Shown: positions 20,819-33,554, numbered from the stretch's first letter. The stretch: DNA of 64,000 nucleotides from Monilinia fructicola (GCA_008692225.1 VICG01000007.1:593501-657500), one strand, 5' to 3'. Program-made: numbers and translations. The notes: generated by a model from the letters alone, not told the origin.

Positions 20819-22693
20819 TTTGGAGTTTGAGGTATGTTGATTTGATTTATGTGATTAAAATGATTGAATTGTATGATTATAGAAACCCGATTAAGAGAGC
20901 GATATCGAGGAAAGAGTGAAAAGATGGTTGTGCAAGATGTTGATTTCAAGATGCTCTCTATCTCCCTCTTTATATAACCTGTGATCTGAAGTTCAGACCA
21001 TGGACCTTCAGAGTTCAGACTGGAGACCATAGACCTCCAGTGTTTGTTCCTCAGAGGTCTGAGGATGCCCATCTTCCTCTCAGACCTTCGTACCTCTGAT
21101 GTACACCATGCTTCAATCGAGATGATTGGCGACGAAAAATTTGAAGGAGTGTAAACATGTTTGGATAAAGCCATGTTCCTGAAGATCCGAAGATCTGACG
21201 ATCCCTGATAATTATTACCATCTGAACCCGTGATGAGATGAAGGGGATTTCCGTGAGGCTTTTTTGTTTGAAGGAGCGCTTGGATAGGAGCTATGGGGGA
21301 TGTGAAAACGTGGAATCTGTGCTAATTAGTGCCTTATCTCCATCATCCAACATCCTTCATCCTTTCCCGCTCCGTCCCGTTCCACTGGGACCATGGTATT
21401 GTGAGCTTTATACATTTACTTTTTGCCGCTATTTTTGTTGTTGACGTTATTGCCATTGTTATTGGTGGATCTTCCCCCGCATTGACGTTGCAAATGATGA
21501 AATTCTTCAAAGCAAAGACCATCAACGCGGCACTTTCCATCAAAAGAAACACAAAAGACATCATTTCCCATGAAAGCTTAAAACCACAAAACAATAGAAA
21601 CATTGTGTACATATGAATACTTTTATAACTGGAAATCCATCGTAGCGATCTAATCCACTTTCTGATACTAATTCCAAGGAAGCAAGGAAGCAACTGTGAA
21701 GAATTTGGCCCACTTTGTATTCCTGAATCTACAGAAGTACAGTACAGTGGGGAGTAGAGGAATATAGAGTGGCGGGGATTTGGCGATTCTAATTTTCGAC
21801 TAATTAGCCGAATATGGCTAATTGATGTTGATCAGCCTCGATTCAACCAATCAGACTTTTCAAATCACTTCCAAGCTTTCCAAGGTTCGTTAAGCCTTAG
21901 GATTTTAAGCTTAATTAGTCTAATCTTTAGTTCAAAATATGATGCCTTTCAAACTATCTAGAGATTCTTCAAATCTATATTCCAATTGGTTGTACAGCCA
22001 AATTTGAGATATTATACAGAATGTTGACGTGATAAAAGTAGCAAACTCAGAGACTATGCGTAATTCGTAAACTATGAAAATAAGAATGAAGATGTACACG
22101 ATGTCTATATTGCATATTCATCCAAATATTGGCCCGAAGCTTGATGTTTTGGCCTCGGCGCAGCGCATCAAACCTCGTGGCTTACGGCGTCCGTTTTACA
22201 GCATTCTGAACTTATATGCAGCATTAGATGTTGTAGTAAACGTTTAATCTTGGATATGATCTTTGTTAAGATTTTGGAAGTCTAGATTGATTTAAATACC
22301 TCTTAGGGGAACTTGGGAGATGCCTTCCACAGTATTGAGAACTCTGGGGGACTTTCACAGGTACCTCCAGCTGCAGGCTCATCGCCCATTGAACTTTTGG
22401 ACTGGTATCAATACGAGTTACCCGATACAGAGAGTCAGTGGTAGTGATATCAAAGAGGCCATTTAACTGGCCTTTCGTATCTGAAATGACCTAGAGAGTA
22501 TCGGTGGGAACCTCCGCAATATCATGGTTGGGTACTGAAAAAATTGTAAAAGATTCGAGGGACTCTGTTGTGGAAAGAACAATAAAGTGTTACTCCACTG
22601 CTAGGCTACAATCATCATGGTATTAGAGATTCAGAACATATATGCCGTGTTATCGTCAATACCATATTATCTATGTAAGCTAAATTTGAGATT
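20819..22693. other. intergenic region
   Basis: No supported gene. At 20985-21090, upstream of the small Gly-rich gene, several copies of CAGACC/GGTCTG and related TTCAGA words form imperfect direct and inverted repeats that could be regulatory. The rest is AT-rich and shows nothing clear. Confidence 0.4.
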
Positions 22694-24170
22694 CTAAACT
22701 CTCGCTAGTAATTGTTTGTTGAGCTTGAGTCGTGCCATGAGAATAACCAACCCACCCAATATCATTATCAATCCAGAAAAGAGAGACATTCCAAGATATC
22801 CCCAGGTGTCCAATATTTGCCCATTTATTGGTGAGCCCACAAGACCGCTAATTTTGTTAGGGCAACGGTCCAAATTATGTGAGGCGGATGGAAAACTTAC
22901 GAGATGGAGAGGAAAGTCATGACAAAACCCATTGCAAGACCGAATTGATTTGGCGGCACTAGTTTTGCTGCACAAACCCCTTGAAGACTGATGATTGCCC
23001 CGGAAGTAAACCCATAAGCTAAAGAGAAGATAACGATTCCGGCCACAGAAGTTGCTTTTGTCATGCAGGTACAGACTAGACCAGATGAAATTGCAGCAAC
23101 AATGGCGATATTATAGCAACCAAATTGATCCGCCAATATGCCAGGTAAGATGCGACCGAACAAACTAGCTGAATTGACAATGCTGACGGTATAAAATGCA
23201 AAGTTCTTGTCGAATCTTAGATACAATGCCCAAGGCTCGATATAAAAGAAAGGTGTGAACAGACCAAAGTACACCAAGAAAAAAGCCAGTCGCGAGGAAA
23301 ATCAGGATAGGGTTTCTAACGCAAGAGAAATCTGGTTTTGCCTTTGTATGACCAGTCTTTTGTATGCGTGGTCTAACTGAGAGACACCCAATGATCAGTA
23401 AGGGAAGTTCAATGAAAGCAACAATCCGAACGGCCCATCCGAAACCCACTTCGACCAGAAGTTTATTGAGAGCAATTGGCCAAATGACGCCTCCTAATGA
23501 TGAACCAGATACCACAATTCCCAGAGCAAGGCCACGATATTTCGAGAAGTGTTGTGCCGCAGTGGTGAATGCCGGCAGAATAGCAAATGCAATGCCAATA
23601 CCAAGTAACAACCCTTGTGCAAGGAATAATTGGTAGTACTCTTGACAAAGAGAAGTCATAAAGAGAGCAAATAGCATCACGATACTGCCTCCATATACTA
23701 AAGGCTTTATGATACTCAGTCTAGCCCTCAGTCATGATTAGTTATCCTGACGTACCTGTGGACCATATTTGTCATTCACATATCCTGCTATAAGTGTTCC
23801 TCCAAACATGCAAAAGACATTAAAAGACCCAAGCCAAGAAATGTCCGATGCGGATTTATGTGCCAGCATATTTTCTGCATAGTACTCTTGGAAGACTCCA
23901 AAGGCATTGATAAACCCTACAGAACAGAACATTATCGAGAAAGCACCTATGACAGCAAGGCATGATCGAGTGCTGGTATTGGTCAATAAACTAAACCATG
24001 AACAAGGACAAGAATACCAACTTCAGTTCTGAGTCATGAAGATCATTCTTTTCTGGCACCTCACTCAAAGGCTCGCTGGGTTGGGCTTTAGGTTCTGAAA
24101 TATTATGTTCCTCGGGTGACTCAGTGCTCTCCCTAGATGGGCTTCGACTCAACCCCATTGATTGACGCAT
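22694..24170 (-). CDS. MFS monocarboxylate-type transporter, frameshifted
   Basis: Exons about 24170-24022, 23972-23756, 23704-22901 and 22847-22694. Corrected for one base, they give about 440 residues. A polar N-terminal tail is followed by MFS helices with the fungal monocarboxylate-transporter patterns GFINAFGVFQEYY, YGPQ-PLVYGG, QEYYQLFLAQG and FTPFFYIEPW. In exon 3, a T6 run on the coding strand (A6 at 23279-23284) puts the second half out of frame; with T5 the text reads through GFFLVYFGLF. The first intron uses a weak donor (GTTGGT) and is uncertain. The gene is divergent from a Zn2Cys6 regulator across 580 bp, a common layout for a pathway-specific transporter. The substrate is unknown. 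It is either a real pseudogene or an assembly error. Confidence 0.78.
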
Positions 24171-24750
24171 GGTAAAGGGAAAATTTCCAGACTGTTGATA
24201 CAGAGAGTGATGAACAGAAAGATGATTGAACTATGGTGGTAACCTTATACCATTCATTGACTTGCCTTCAATTTGGGTTTACTTATAGTCGAACCATTCT
24301 CGTAATGAAGGTCGAGAAGCGATGATAATTTTCAATCTTTCGGAAGCTCCATGGTTTGTAAAACGAGATGGAAATTTGCGAGGGGCGGTACATTGTTGTC
24401 GTGACTGGAGCACATAATGAATCAAGAGATCCTCTTGAGGTAATGTTAAGGGAGGTTTACTTAGAAATTCTGAGAGTACGGAGAGCGTGATATCATTTAA
24501 ATTTCTGCACGTCTGATTGGCTTCAATGCAGATGAAGGGGTTCAAAAAGTGGACCGGAGTTTCCGAGAATCCGCGGAAAATATGGAACGCCATCTCATCC
24601 ATTCTCACCATGGACGACGACCTGTGAACTGTTTATTCTAATGTAAGAAAGAATCATCCAAACTTGCTGCTGTCGAATGCAATCATCCGCTTTCTTGGGC
24701 TCAACCGAGAAGTTTATCAAATTTAATGATTTATTTGCCTTTGAGCTATC
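24171..24750. promoter_or_regulatory. shared divergent promoter of MFS transporter and Zn2Cys6 regulator
   Basis: A 580-bp gap lies between two divergent start codons. An open minus frame at 24279-24611 has no recognisable features and is not called as a gene. Confidence 0.6.
24555..24576. promoter_or_regulatory. candidate Zn2Cys6 binding sites (CGG-N5-CCG and CCGCGG)
   Basis: A palindromic CGG-AGTTT-CCG (24555-24565) is followed after five bases by CCGCGG (24571-24576). Zn2Cys6 dimers bind inverted CGG triplets. The pair sits about 185 bp upstream of the regulator's ATG and 385 bp upstream of the transporter's, so it could serve both. Confidence 0.5.
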
Positions 24751-27120
24751 ATGAAGCGATCCTGCCCAACCAATCATGATCATTCCCAGGACGGACACAA
24801 GGCCAAAGTAGCCCGTCGGCAGGACCCAGTCTCATGCCAACTTTGTCGAACCAAAAAGCTCAAGGTCAGGGAAACGAACATTAAGATGATATCAATAACA
24901 TCCTGAATTCCTACTAGTGTGATCGCATGTTCCCATGTTCAAATTGTCGAGCCCGTAAAATTTCATGCATATCGGCCACAGGCCGTGCATTCCCTTCGCA
25001 GATTCAGTCAACTGCTGCTGTTTTGCCAGAACCATCAAGGTTGTTGTTTGCTTCAATATGCTTCTGTACTGAGGTCTAATCATTGCTATTTTAGTCAAGG
25101 GATTGAGGAACTTAATGTACGCCTACGAAGATTAGAAGAGCTTCTTACAAAGAACACCAATCTGCTGAGCAGTTCATCAAACGCTTCGCCAGGTAGGACC
25201 TTATTGATCCAAATGTTCTGGTTCAAAGTCTGGGCTAATAGAAGTCTAGTTACCTCAAGACAGGAGACGTCCGCAGAAGATCTTCAAATTACAAATACAG
25301 TGTCATGGCTAGAGTCTGATGCCTTCGAGCATCGAACTGCTCATGATACGACAAAATATGTAATTTTACCACTCTGTATCTGACTCGCAGATAGCTAATT
25401 TCCCAGGATCAACTATCTTGTGAGGATGAAATCAATCAAAACTTTGCAGCTTCTTTTTTAACCTCCCCGACTGTCTCTTCGAGACCTGGTGTTGACGAAC
25501 AGGCATTAAGTTTGCTTCCCTCTAGGAAGTATGCGAGAAGTCTCGTTGAATACTTTATTAATACTGTTCTTCGGATTTATCATATCGTTCATATACCAAC
25601 TCTCGAATCTCATTTCAACAAACTTTACGATGACCTCGAACAAAACAAACAACCGCAGTACGACCACTTGGCTCTCCTTTCAGCAGTATTCGCGTTGAGT
25701 GTTTACTTCCAAGGAGCTCAACCACTTTCTTTAACTCGATGCTGGACAATTCTGGCTCAAAAGGCTATGTGTGCTGCCAACTTCATCGGAAAGCCCACCA
25801 TAGAGTCTATCCAGGCGACACTATTGATAGCACAACACCTGTTACCTAATATTGGAGGTATTGCAACATTTAGAGTTCTATTTACCACCGCAATGCATTC
25901 AGCCCGATCGCTTGGATTCGATCAACTCGATTGTGTTCAAAGCAAAAAAAAGAAGAGATGGGAAACTATTGAACTATGTTGAGCTCGAAATGAAACGTAG
26001 AATTTGGTGGCACATTGCTTCTACTGATTGGTAAGCAACTTAGACCTCCTTTTTCATGCTTTAGCCAATATGTTTTAGGATTATGTCTTTTATGAGTGGT
26101 CCCCAAAGTGGCACATACATGATACATCCACAACAAATGAGATGTGATTATCCAAGTCATGTAGATGATGCCGATATTGGGCCCGCAGGATACTATAGCA
26201 AGCCTTTGTCCGTGGAGACTGACATGACATATTCTCTATTTCGAGTTCAACTCTCAGTAATCTGTCGGGGGATTGTGGACGCCATGCAAAATTTTGGTTG
26301 CGAGATACACGAAATGCCCTATGAAACTGTGCTGGATTTTGACAAAAAATTGAATGCGATGTTGTCTGAACTTCCTCCCGCGTTTCGCATGGATGCCAAA
26401 AGCCGGGCTCAACACAAAGATATAGATATAAAATATCCTTTCTTCTCGATACAAAGAACGGCAGGGCATTTCGGAGTTCAAACTCGATTCACCAGACTTC
26501 ATCGACCGTATCTCGCACGAGGGGCTTATGACCCACGATTTTCTTACAGCCGAATGGTTTGTCTTCGATCCGCTCGCTCGGTCATTGAACTCGGAACAGA
26601 AATTACAAAAATGGGCAAAAAGCAAAACTTTCAACCAGTCAGAATGTGGACGGTAACACATCATATATTTGTGGCTACCATCATACTAGTAATGGATTTC
26701 TGTTTGAACAGGGACGACCCCAGAGCAGAAGAGAGAAAAGCCGAAATAATGGACGCACTGAAAATGCTTGAAACTTGTCAAGCAACGAGTACCATGGCAC
26801 AAAGAGGTCTTCAGCAACTTCGAGATATTCTTAGAAGAGGAACATCTTCTCCTCAAGAAGCTCTACTTCAGATTCAACTCAAAGACAATGAGGCTCGCGA
26901 TGCTTCTAACTCCATAAGTTGTGTGGATCAAAATATAGATTCTCGGACCCCAGAAGCGACTGCTACTTTTCCCGGTCTTGATATAAATGATCCATCTTCG
27001 CAATCAGATTGGGAGAATGTTGACTTTGATACTATCGAGGATATTAACTTTGATCTTGATCTGTCTGCTAGTGACTTTGAAGCACTTTTTCAACAGGGAG
27101 CAACTCCTCAATTTGATTAG
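24751..27120 (+). CDS. Zn2Cys6 transcription factor, frameshifted
   Basis: Six exons: 24751-24864, 24918-25039, 25095-25192, 25250-25359, 25407-26030 and 26079-27120. Corrected for one base, this gives about 702 residues. The DNA-binding domain has the six Cys at 29, 32, 39, 45, 48 and 55 and is split by the first intron right before CDRMFPC. A short coiled-coil-like helix follows (VRLRRLEELLTKN). The fungal-specific regulatory domain includes the hallmark VELEMKRRIWWH and an acidic C-terminal activation-like region (NVDFDTIEDINFDLDLSAS). An A8 run at 25944-25951 shifts the frame; with A7 the reading continues to YVELEMKRR. It probably controls the divergent MFS gene through the CGG-N5-CCG site in their common promoter. 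That both partners carry homopolymer shifts is odd. Confidence 0.82.
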
Positions 27121-28950
27121 CCCCTTTAGATAGGCTTTATATTGACTCATCGACGAATGTGTTTTGCTGGAATGATAGTGAAGGGAAGGAGTACACCTTG
27201 TGTATTTCGAATTAACTTCCGATTTTCAAGATCATCAAAAGTCTTTATGGAAGAAGGGCTGATAGTGCCATATTGGAAGCAAATTCCTATGACCCCATTC
27301 ATGACATTGTCGAATTCCTTTCATCAGATTGGCGCTCCAGCCACAGCCAGACCTATCTGTCAACCTACCAACCAAAAACGAAGCGATAATGGTGTAAGTT
27401 GCTCTATTGGAGAACAGATATGGTCAGTCGCTGGGTGAAATTTCTCACAATATGTGATGATTGGAAATGTAAAACTTATCGATATTAGAAAGTGGAAAGG
27501 ACAGTGAAATAACGGTAGCATGAGATAGAAATAGACTTTCCGATATACAATCGGATCTGGGGTTGAAGATTCGCGCTGGGGCGATTGGAGTAGAGAGCGG
27601 CAGTTTCTGGTTGAGAACACGTCTTGTAGGATGTGGGAGCTGAAGCGGTTGCGGACAGTCCTTTGATGAATGCGTGGTTAACGGAGCTGGATTTTTGTTT
27701 GAATGTGTGGTGTGGTATGCATATGATTGTGGGTGGTGATTTGAGGATTTGGTGGAGCATGTTTCGAGGCTTCTTTTGATGGGTAAGGGATTTTGTTAAG
27801 GTGCGTTTTGGGTTTGATGCAATATGACAATATGACAATATGACAGCATGGGGATGTTGGGGCATGTATCTAGCCAAGCAGTAACTTTTTGATGGAAGAT
27901 AAAGAGGGAGGGGAAGCTGAAAGCTTGATATAGCCGTTCTGATAGGTGTGAGGTTGGTCGAAAGTTGAGGTGCAAATACGATGGAGGAAATTCATGCTTT
28001 GAAAGGAAGAGGGAGACGGGGAAATGATCTCACGAGAAGAGCATACCCACTTAGAAAGGGTCCTGATGTTTGTCAATAGCACAAATAAAACACTAGAAAC
28101 TTCAAGCTCCGAAACGAACGTTCTGTAAAAAGTAACTGGAAAATTTGGAATGTAATAGCTCGAACCTCACATGCCTCAAGCACACTGCCATCACAACTTT
28201 CACGGGGCAATGATGGAGTCAACTATGACCATGTACGGCGGTAGTTACCAGTGAAAGTATCCATAGTCACCAAAGAATTGCCTTGATAATCAACTACGCA
28301 TCTTCAGAAGTGATGCAAAGATTTGCATGGTAATATTGTCAATGCAATGATATGATACGAAAAGACGTGCTATTCCTGCATTTCCAACTATTGCCTGGTA
28401 CCCATCACTTAATTCAGTCTCACTTCTATCTAAGCTGCAAGGAACCAGCCATATCAGAATTTTACGTAGCCTTTTTTTTCGAGTTTGGAAATGTTTTCGT
28501 TTGTCTGTAGGCTATCTGTCCATGGTGAAGATCTCCATCCAACTCAAGAGGCCAAATATGGAGAGATAAATGGTTATTTCCAAAGACTTTGGAGTGTCAT
28601 CAATAGGAAAAGAAACGTCAGTCTTTGAGCAATTCGCCCAGGAATTACCATTGATGTGCAGGAAACAGTTGCCAATCATGCACGTGATTTGAGCATTTCT
28701 CGAGATCATCCACATTGACGAGAGAAACAGACCTCTCTCGCTTGGGGATTGAAAGAGGAACGGCTACTAATAGCGATTGAAAGAATTGGGCCAGGGCTTC
28801 CTTCCTATCGACATTTTCCAATTTTCCGTGCTAATTCAGAGAAGTTTGGTTTTATAGTGTTGAGTAAAGGCTCCGGCCGGCGCAAAATTGTATCCGAATA
28901 CATGTAGCGAGAAAGCGGATACAGTATCCATGAATTAATTGACCGCTCGG
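27121..28950. other. intergenic region, nothing supported
   Basis: Minus-strand frames at 27485-27877 and 27870-28082 have no recognisable domain or splice partner. A short CAATATGA repeat sits at 27829-27846. Confidence 0.4.
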
Positions 28951-30345
28951 CTAGTTTTTAGACTCAGGCACATCTGAGTCGGATTCATCTTTCGTTTCTG
29001 TCGGTTTTGGTGGGTCCTCTGTGGTCCTGGGTTCTTCGACTAGAAAGGGTAAAATCCCCTTATCCTTGATATATCTTTGGATCGTCGCGATATGTATTTT
29101 GTTCATCTTCACATCCTTCTGATCGTTAGCTTTGACTTTGGCATGATTACTAGCGAGGTCATCATACCTGCCTATAGCTCTCTATTAAATCACCAAGGAA
29201 CTAAATCCAGTAAGTGAACGAACAATCAAATGTTCATGCATTACGTTGAAACTCTACCTTTTTGGTACCTGCATCTGTACCTTCGATCGCGCGTTCAACG
29301 TTGGCGCTATGTATCACTTGCAGATCATAACCCATCTTGCGCTCCCAGTATTGAGTTGCCTTGGTAACATCATATCCAGCGATTCTCATCAATTCCAAGC
29401 CCCATATATCTGCTTCCCTTTCGAGCATTTTTGAATACATTTCCTGACCACATACGTATAAAGCTCCAACACATAAGCAGTATAGTACAGCTGGTATTCG
29501 AATTTGCTTCGATGCAATTGCTAGAAGTGCCAGTACCGGAGTTGGGTAACGAGCAATCTCTTCGAAGTGCCCGAATGACATCACCTCGCCTCTATGATTC
29601 AGATACGAATGTGCGAGTAAGTGACTGACGATGGTGGCGAGTCCCACATCGTCAACTGCGACATTGTTTTGGCCAAACAGGGTGATGAATATTCGTCCAG
29701 GCCACATTGAATGATCGGAGAATTGTGCTATATGAATTTCATTGATCAGTATCAATTTGGATTCGAACTCGTCCAAGTAAAGGCCTTACTGTTTTCATCC
29801 ACCAAATGAATCGAACAATCAGGTATCTCCTTCCCACAAAACCGCCCCCTGAGAATCTCAAAGTTTGCCAGAGAAGAAAATTTCTGAAACACAGGGACCA
29901 ACCTTTCATGCCCAGCTTCGTTCAAAATATGCTTCGCGGTAGCAAAGTATTCTCCCATGTCCGAAGGAAAAATCCCGAGTATTGAAGCACCTGCATGTTC
30001 GCTATGTCGTTGCATCTCAAACATATCCTTCAGGGAGTAGAACATGATACGACGTCGATTCGAAAAGGGTGATTTCTCGATATGCCAAAATGCCCAGCCC
30101 CACCATCCAACGATGCCCGCGGCACATAGGTATGAGGGCCATCGTACCCATCGAGAGTGTTGAGACCATGGTATATCATTGTTGGGATATGTTGGCTGAG
30201 GAAAGCCCTGTGGGAAATATGAATAAGGTTGGATATATTGTCCCTGAGGGTAAGCTCGCGAAAATCCTCGCTGCACACCTGTGGATAGGCGTTTCAGTCG
30301 TACAATTGACGAGAGGCGCGAGCTTCGTGATATGTAGTTCCTCAT
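28951..30345 (-). CDS. mitochondrial M48 (Oma1-like) protein lacking the catalytic Glu
   Basis: Three exons, 30345-29790, 29727-29258 and 29181-28951, give 418 residues. The first 35 residues are Arg/Ser-rich without acids, a likely mitochondrial presequence. A membrane span follows at about 73-91 (WPSYLCAAGIVGWWGWAFW). The M48 core is recognisable: SMWPGRIFITLFGQNNVAVDD precedes the zinc-site helix, and EREADIWGLELM (288-299) matches the ExEAD third-ligand motif of Oma1. The zinc-site motif itself reads H221-L-L-A-H225, not HExxH, so the general base is gone and proteolysis is unlikely, although metal binding may persist. A second hydrophobic segment lies at 263-279. Oma1 is an inner-membrane stress protease. 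This copy may be an inactive paralogue that regulates or scaffolds. The third exon supplies a charged tail. Confidence 0.78.
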
Positions 30346-31502
30346 TCTGTGAAGTCCATCAGGCTTCTAGATCCATCCAGCTTAGAAGCGGGAGCGAAAG
30401 ACGAGTAAAATTGTATTCACGCAAAAACATACAATGTTATCAAAGGTCTTTGATGCTGCAAATTTCCTTTGGTTTCTTTTGAATTTCAATTAAGAATACA
30501 AGGCAATGACAATCCCATTCAAGCCGCGTTGTTAGTGATAAATATGGCATGCGCCAGAACAATAATACAAACTCCTGACTTATACAAAGCATGTCTGTCT
30601 ACTTTCAGCGTCGTGCATATTAGTGGCGTAGTCTATGTCCGTTTGTAGGGTTGTATTCCGAGGAATGTGACAATCTGAAGTTGAGATCTGAGAAACTTTT
30701 ATGATACTTCGTCCTTGTACGCAAATCTAATTTTGATTTATGAGAAGATTGATAAGTTATATGAGATTTCTTACTAAAGGAGCTGCTTACAGGTTTTGTG
30801 TTATCGAAGGGATCTTTTAACTATTTAAGATGTGTGAAGTGTTTAGTTTATTACTCGTAAATCAACCCTACAACATTTATGATATACACAGGAATCTTTT
30901 AAAGAACATTATACTGCACAAGCAAGCAGTGGTTACGGTGAATAATTTCCTGGGAAGAATTTCGTCAGCCTAAATATATCTAATTCATTTCATTCTGTTT
31001 ATTCCAATGATTTCTGGTATCGTTTCTTGGATTTTTTTGCATTTGCTTCTCATCCTACAATCCCTTCATTAGTTTTCCCAACCATTCAAATGATCGGTGA
31101 ACAATTCTACCGGTGAGTGAGTGTGGATTAAATCAAATTTCCCCTGTGGAGATTTTCCCCTTCCGAGCTTGGTCATCATTTCATGGTCGTCTTTCATGTC
31201 CTCCTTCTCCCGTTCTCTCCCATAATCCCTTTACTTCTTTAATTTTACAAAGTGCTGTAGCCACGATCGTGAGTCCTACATCATCTGCCTCTGTTTATAT
31301 CAATCATAGCTACTGATAACTATTGGCCACTCAATATGAACCATACATGCAGGCTAGCACGATGATCTCTATGAATCTGAATTAGCGGATACCAGCGAGA
31401 TGTAACTTCTGGAAAGAGTTGATAAACAAATTGAAGTTGACTAACAACACATTGTGAATGATAGTATTAATAGTTCAAGCGACCCCTGATAAACCGTAAA
31501 AT
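30346..31502. other. intergenic region, nothing supported
   Basis: AT-rich; no gene-like frame on either strand. Confidence 0.5.
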
Positions 31503-31834
31503 TCAAACCGAACCTTGGTGTGTTCGATGATACTTTGACGAACTGGACTGCGGCTGTTCCGTCCACCAGTCCGAAGCGCCAAACTTGGCGAGGAAGTTCT
31601 TTTGGAACGGTTGAATATGACTTTCTGGAATTCTAAATCTGCGATCAAGGCTGCAAAGAGTAATATCCTCGGGGCCTAATTGATCCGGTGAGGAGGATGT
31701 GAAGATTTTCACCAGGAGGCTTTGTGATTCTCTCTTCTTGCTTCGTGGGGAAATTACTAGCACACTCCTGAACGAGGTATTGTAATTAAAGGTCTTGTTG
31801 TCAGTGGAAGTGTTCTATTGATCCGCTAGACGCA
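31503..31834 (-). CDS. possible terminal exon of an unrecognised gene
   Basis: The frame from an acceptor-like ATCAATAG boundary at 31835 to a stop at 31503 reads as ordinary protein (for example RFRIPESHIQPFQKNFLAKF). Further upstream on the same strand, about 31850-31975, another frame reads TDNFNWIGEKIQGITRTS. A GTGGCT donor about 75 bp upstream of the acceptor would join them in phase. No domain is recognised and no start codon is secured. It could also be a relic. Confidence 0.3.
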
Positions 31835-31979
31835 GCTAAGCCTAATGGAGATTGTTTGGGGTGGGTAGGCTAGTTCAATAACAGCCACTGGAAGCTTCGA
31901 TGTAGAACACCCATGTTGAGAGGTTCTGGTGATGCCCTGGATTTTTTCGCCGATCCAATTGAAGTTATCGGTCTTACAT

Positions 31980-32835
31980 CAAACAGAGGCGGTATTGTCG
32001 TTGTGAGAAGAAGAAGATGAGAAAGCGAAAACAGGACAATATGAGGGCAAGTCTATGGTCCAGGGTAATTCTTGGATCATTTAGGCTTTAGCATCCACAG
32101 TTCTGAAAGGGGTTTGCGTTGTTGGTTGAATGATCAATAAGTGTAGAGAGGATCCTAACTCAAAGCTGGATCATGGCTTCCATGATCATGTTAAAACAAC
32201 AAAACACAGATCGATAAACATAACCAAATACAACAAACATAGCCTACCAAGGTCATTCTCACATGATAATGAATCATATTCCCTCTGCGTGACTTTAGAG
32301 TGTTGCCAAAGTGTTTGCATGAAAAAGCCAATCAACAAGCATGGTGAACGATTCCTGTCTCGAGAAATATAAACCATTCTTGTGCGGGTTGACGACATGA
32401 ACAGCATGGTAAAATGACTGAACTGACACAGTCGGGACGCTTGACAATATGTAATTGGCAGAATATAGTAAATTTTGGGAAATAAACCCCGTTCACGCCC
32501 AACCAACGGCGGAAACATTGGAGACAACCCCTTCTAGATGCAATCAGTGCAACAGGTTATGACAGCTATCGACGCCTATTCGACACTAAGGTGAACCGAT
32601 AATATTCAGGTTGACAGAATGCTGGAAATACTCAAAAGGCAAGTATTTGAGTGATAAAATATTGACATGGTGATTCTCGTGAACTTTGTTCGTATGTAAT
32701 GCGAACATCTGAATAATCTTGAAATAGGACCGACACCATAATCTTCGTATTGTCACGTGCATTACACGTGTTTGCGCACGGAAAAGCTTTTGTTGCGTGT
32801 TTGAAAAGTTGATGTTTTCATTTTCACCTCCCCTC
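31980..32835. other. intergenic region, nothing supported
   Basis: No convincing coding signal. A purine-rich stretch lies near 31998-32030. Confidence 0.4.
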
Positions 32836-33195
32836 CTACTCCTCCCTCTTCTTCTTCTTAGGCAGGCACCACGCCCACACGCATGAAATTTGGAGAAATG
32901 TATCGTCTGGGAAGAAGGACAATGTCTGAGCATTATTTCCAGGTAGTTGTTGAACGGACGGGTTTCCAGAATGACTAAAGTGAGAAATGCGGTGGTGAAC
33001 TCTACTTGATATCCGATATTTAAATTCTTCAATGAGAAGCGTGCTGTTATCATGTGAGGTTGTAATGTCGGTTCGTCTAACTTGAGGAACAGGGATATTC
33101 CACAAAGCTTTCGCTTCAGTTCGCATAAGGTTTAGAATAATAGGTAATCGGATACCATCTGTGCCGTGGAAGTTTGCGAAGAAATCCGAGCCCAT
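32836..33195 (-). CDS. possible small hypothetical protein
   Basis: A single 119-codon frame has a favourable context at its ATG. It reads MGSDFFANFHGTDGIRLPII at the start and ends in a basic KKKKREE tail. Nothing is recognised in it. It could be one exon of a longer gene, or chance. Confidence 0.3.
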   Translation of the reverse strand: MGSDFFANFHGTDGIRLPIILNLMRTEAKALWNIPVPQVRRTDITTSHDNSTLLIEEFKYRISSRVHHRISHFSHSGNPSVQQLPGNNAQTLSFFPDDTFLQISCVWAWCLPKKKKREE

Positions 33196-33554
33196 ACTGC
33201 TGTGTCGATCGCTACCCTGAGATCTTTTTTAAGTCGGGAAGGCTATGAGGATAATCCTCGATGTAGAATAGCTTGATAAAATGACCTAGGTAGTTAATGA
33301 TTGGTATCTTGATGTAAGCTGTCTTTCCTGTGGCTTGCCTGGTGTATGTAGAAGATACTGACTTCCATTTCTCTTCTTGGCTTGCACATTTTCATCTTTA
33401 GACTTCCCATCACCTTCCACGTTTTAGATTTCGCGAGAGCTTACTCTTTTCGACCTTGTTAATTAGCACCCAACTTTCTTTTGGACCTCACAGCGAGTTT
33501 TACCTTGCCATTTTCGATTTCTCAAGGATATTTTCTTCTTTTCAGCTTCATAAA

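Noticed and set aside
29750..29775. GTTCGAATCC box resembling a tRNA T-loop
   Set aside because: It lies inside an intron of the M48 gene and no cloverleaf can be built around it.
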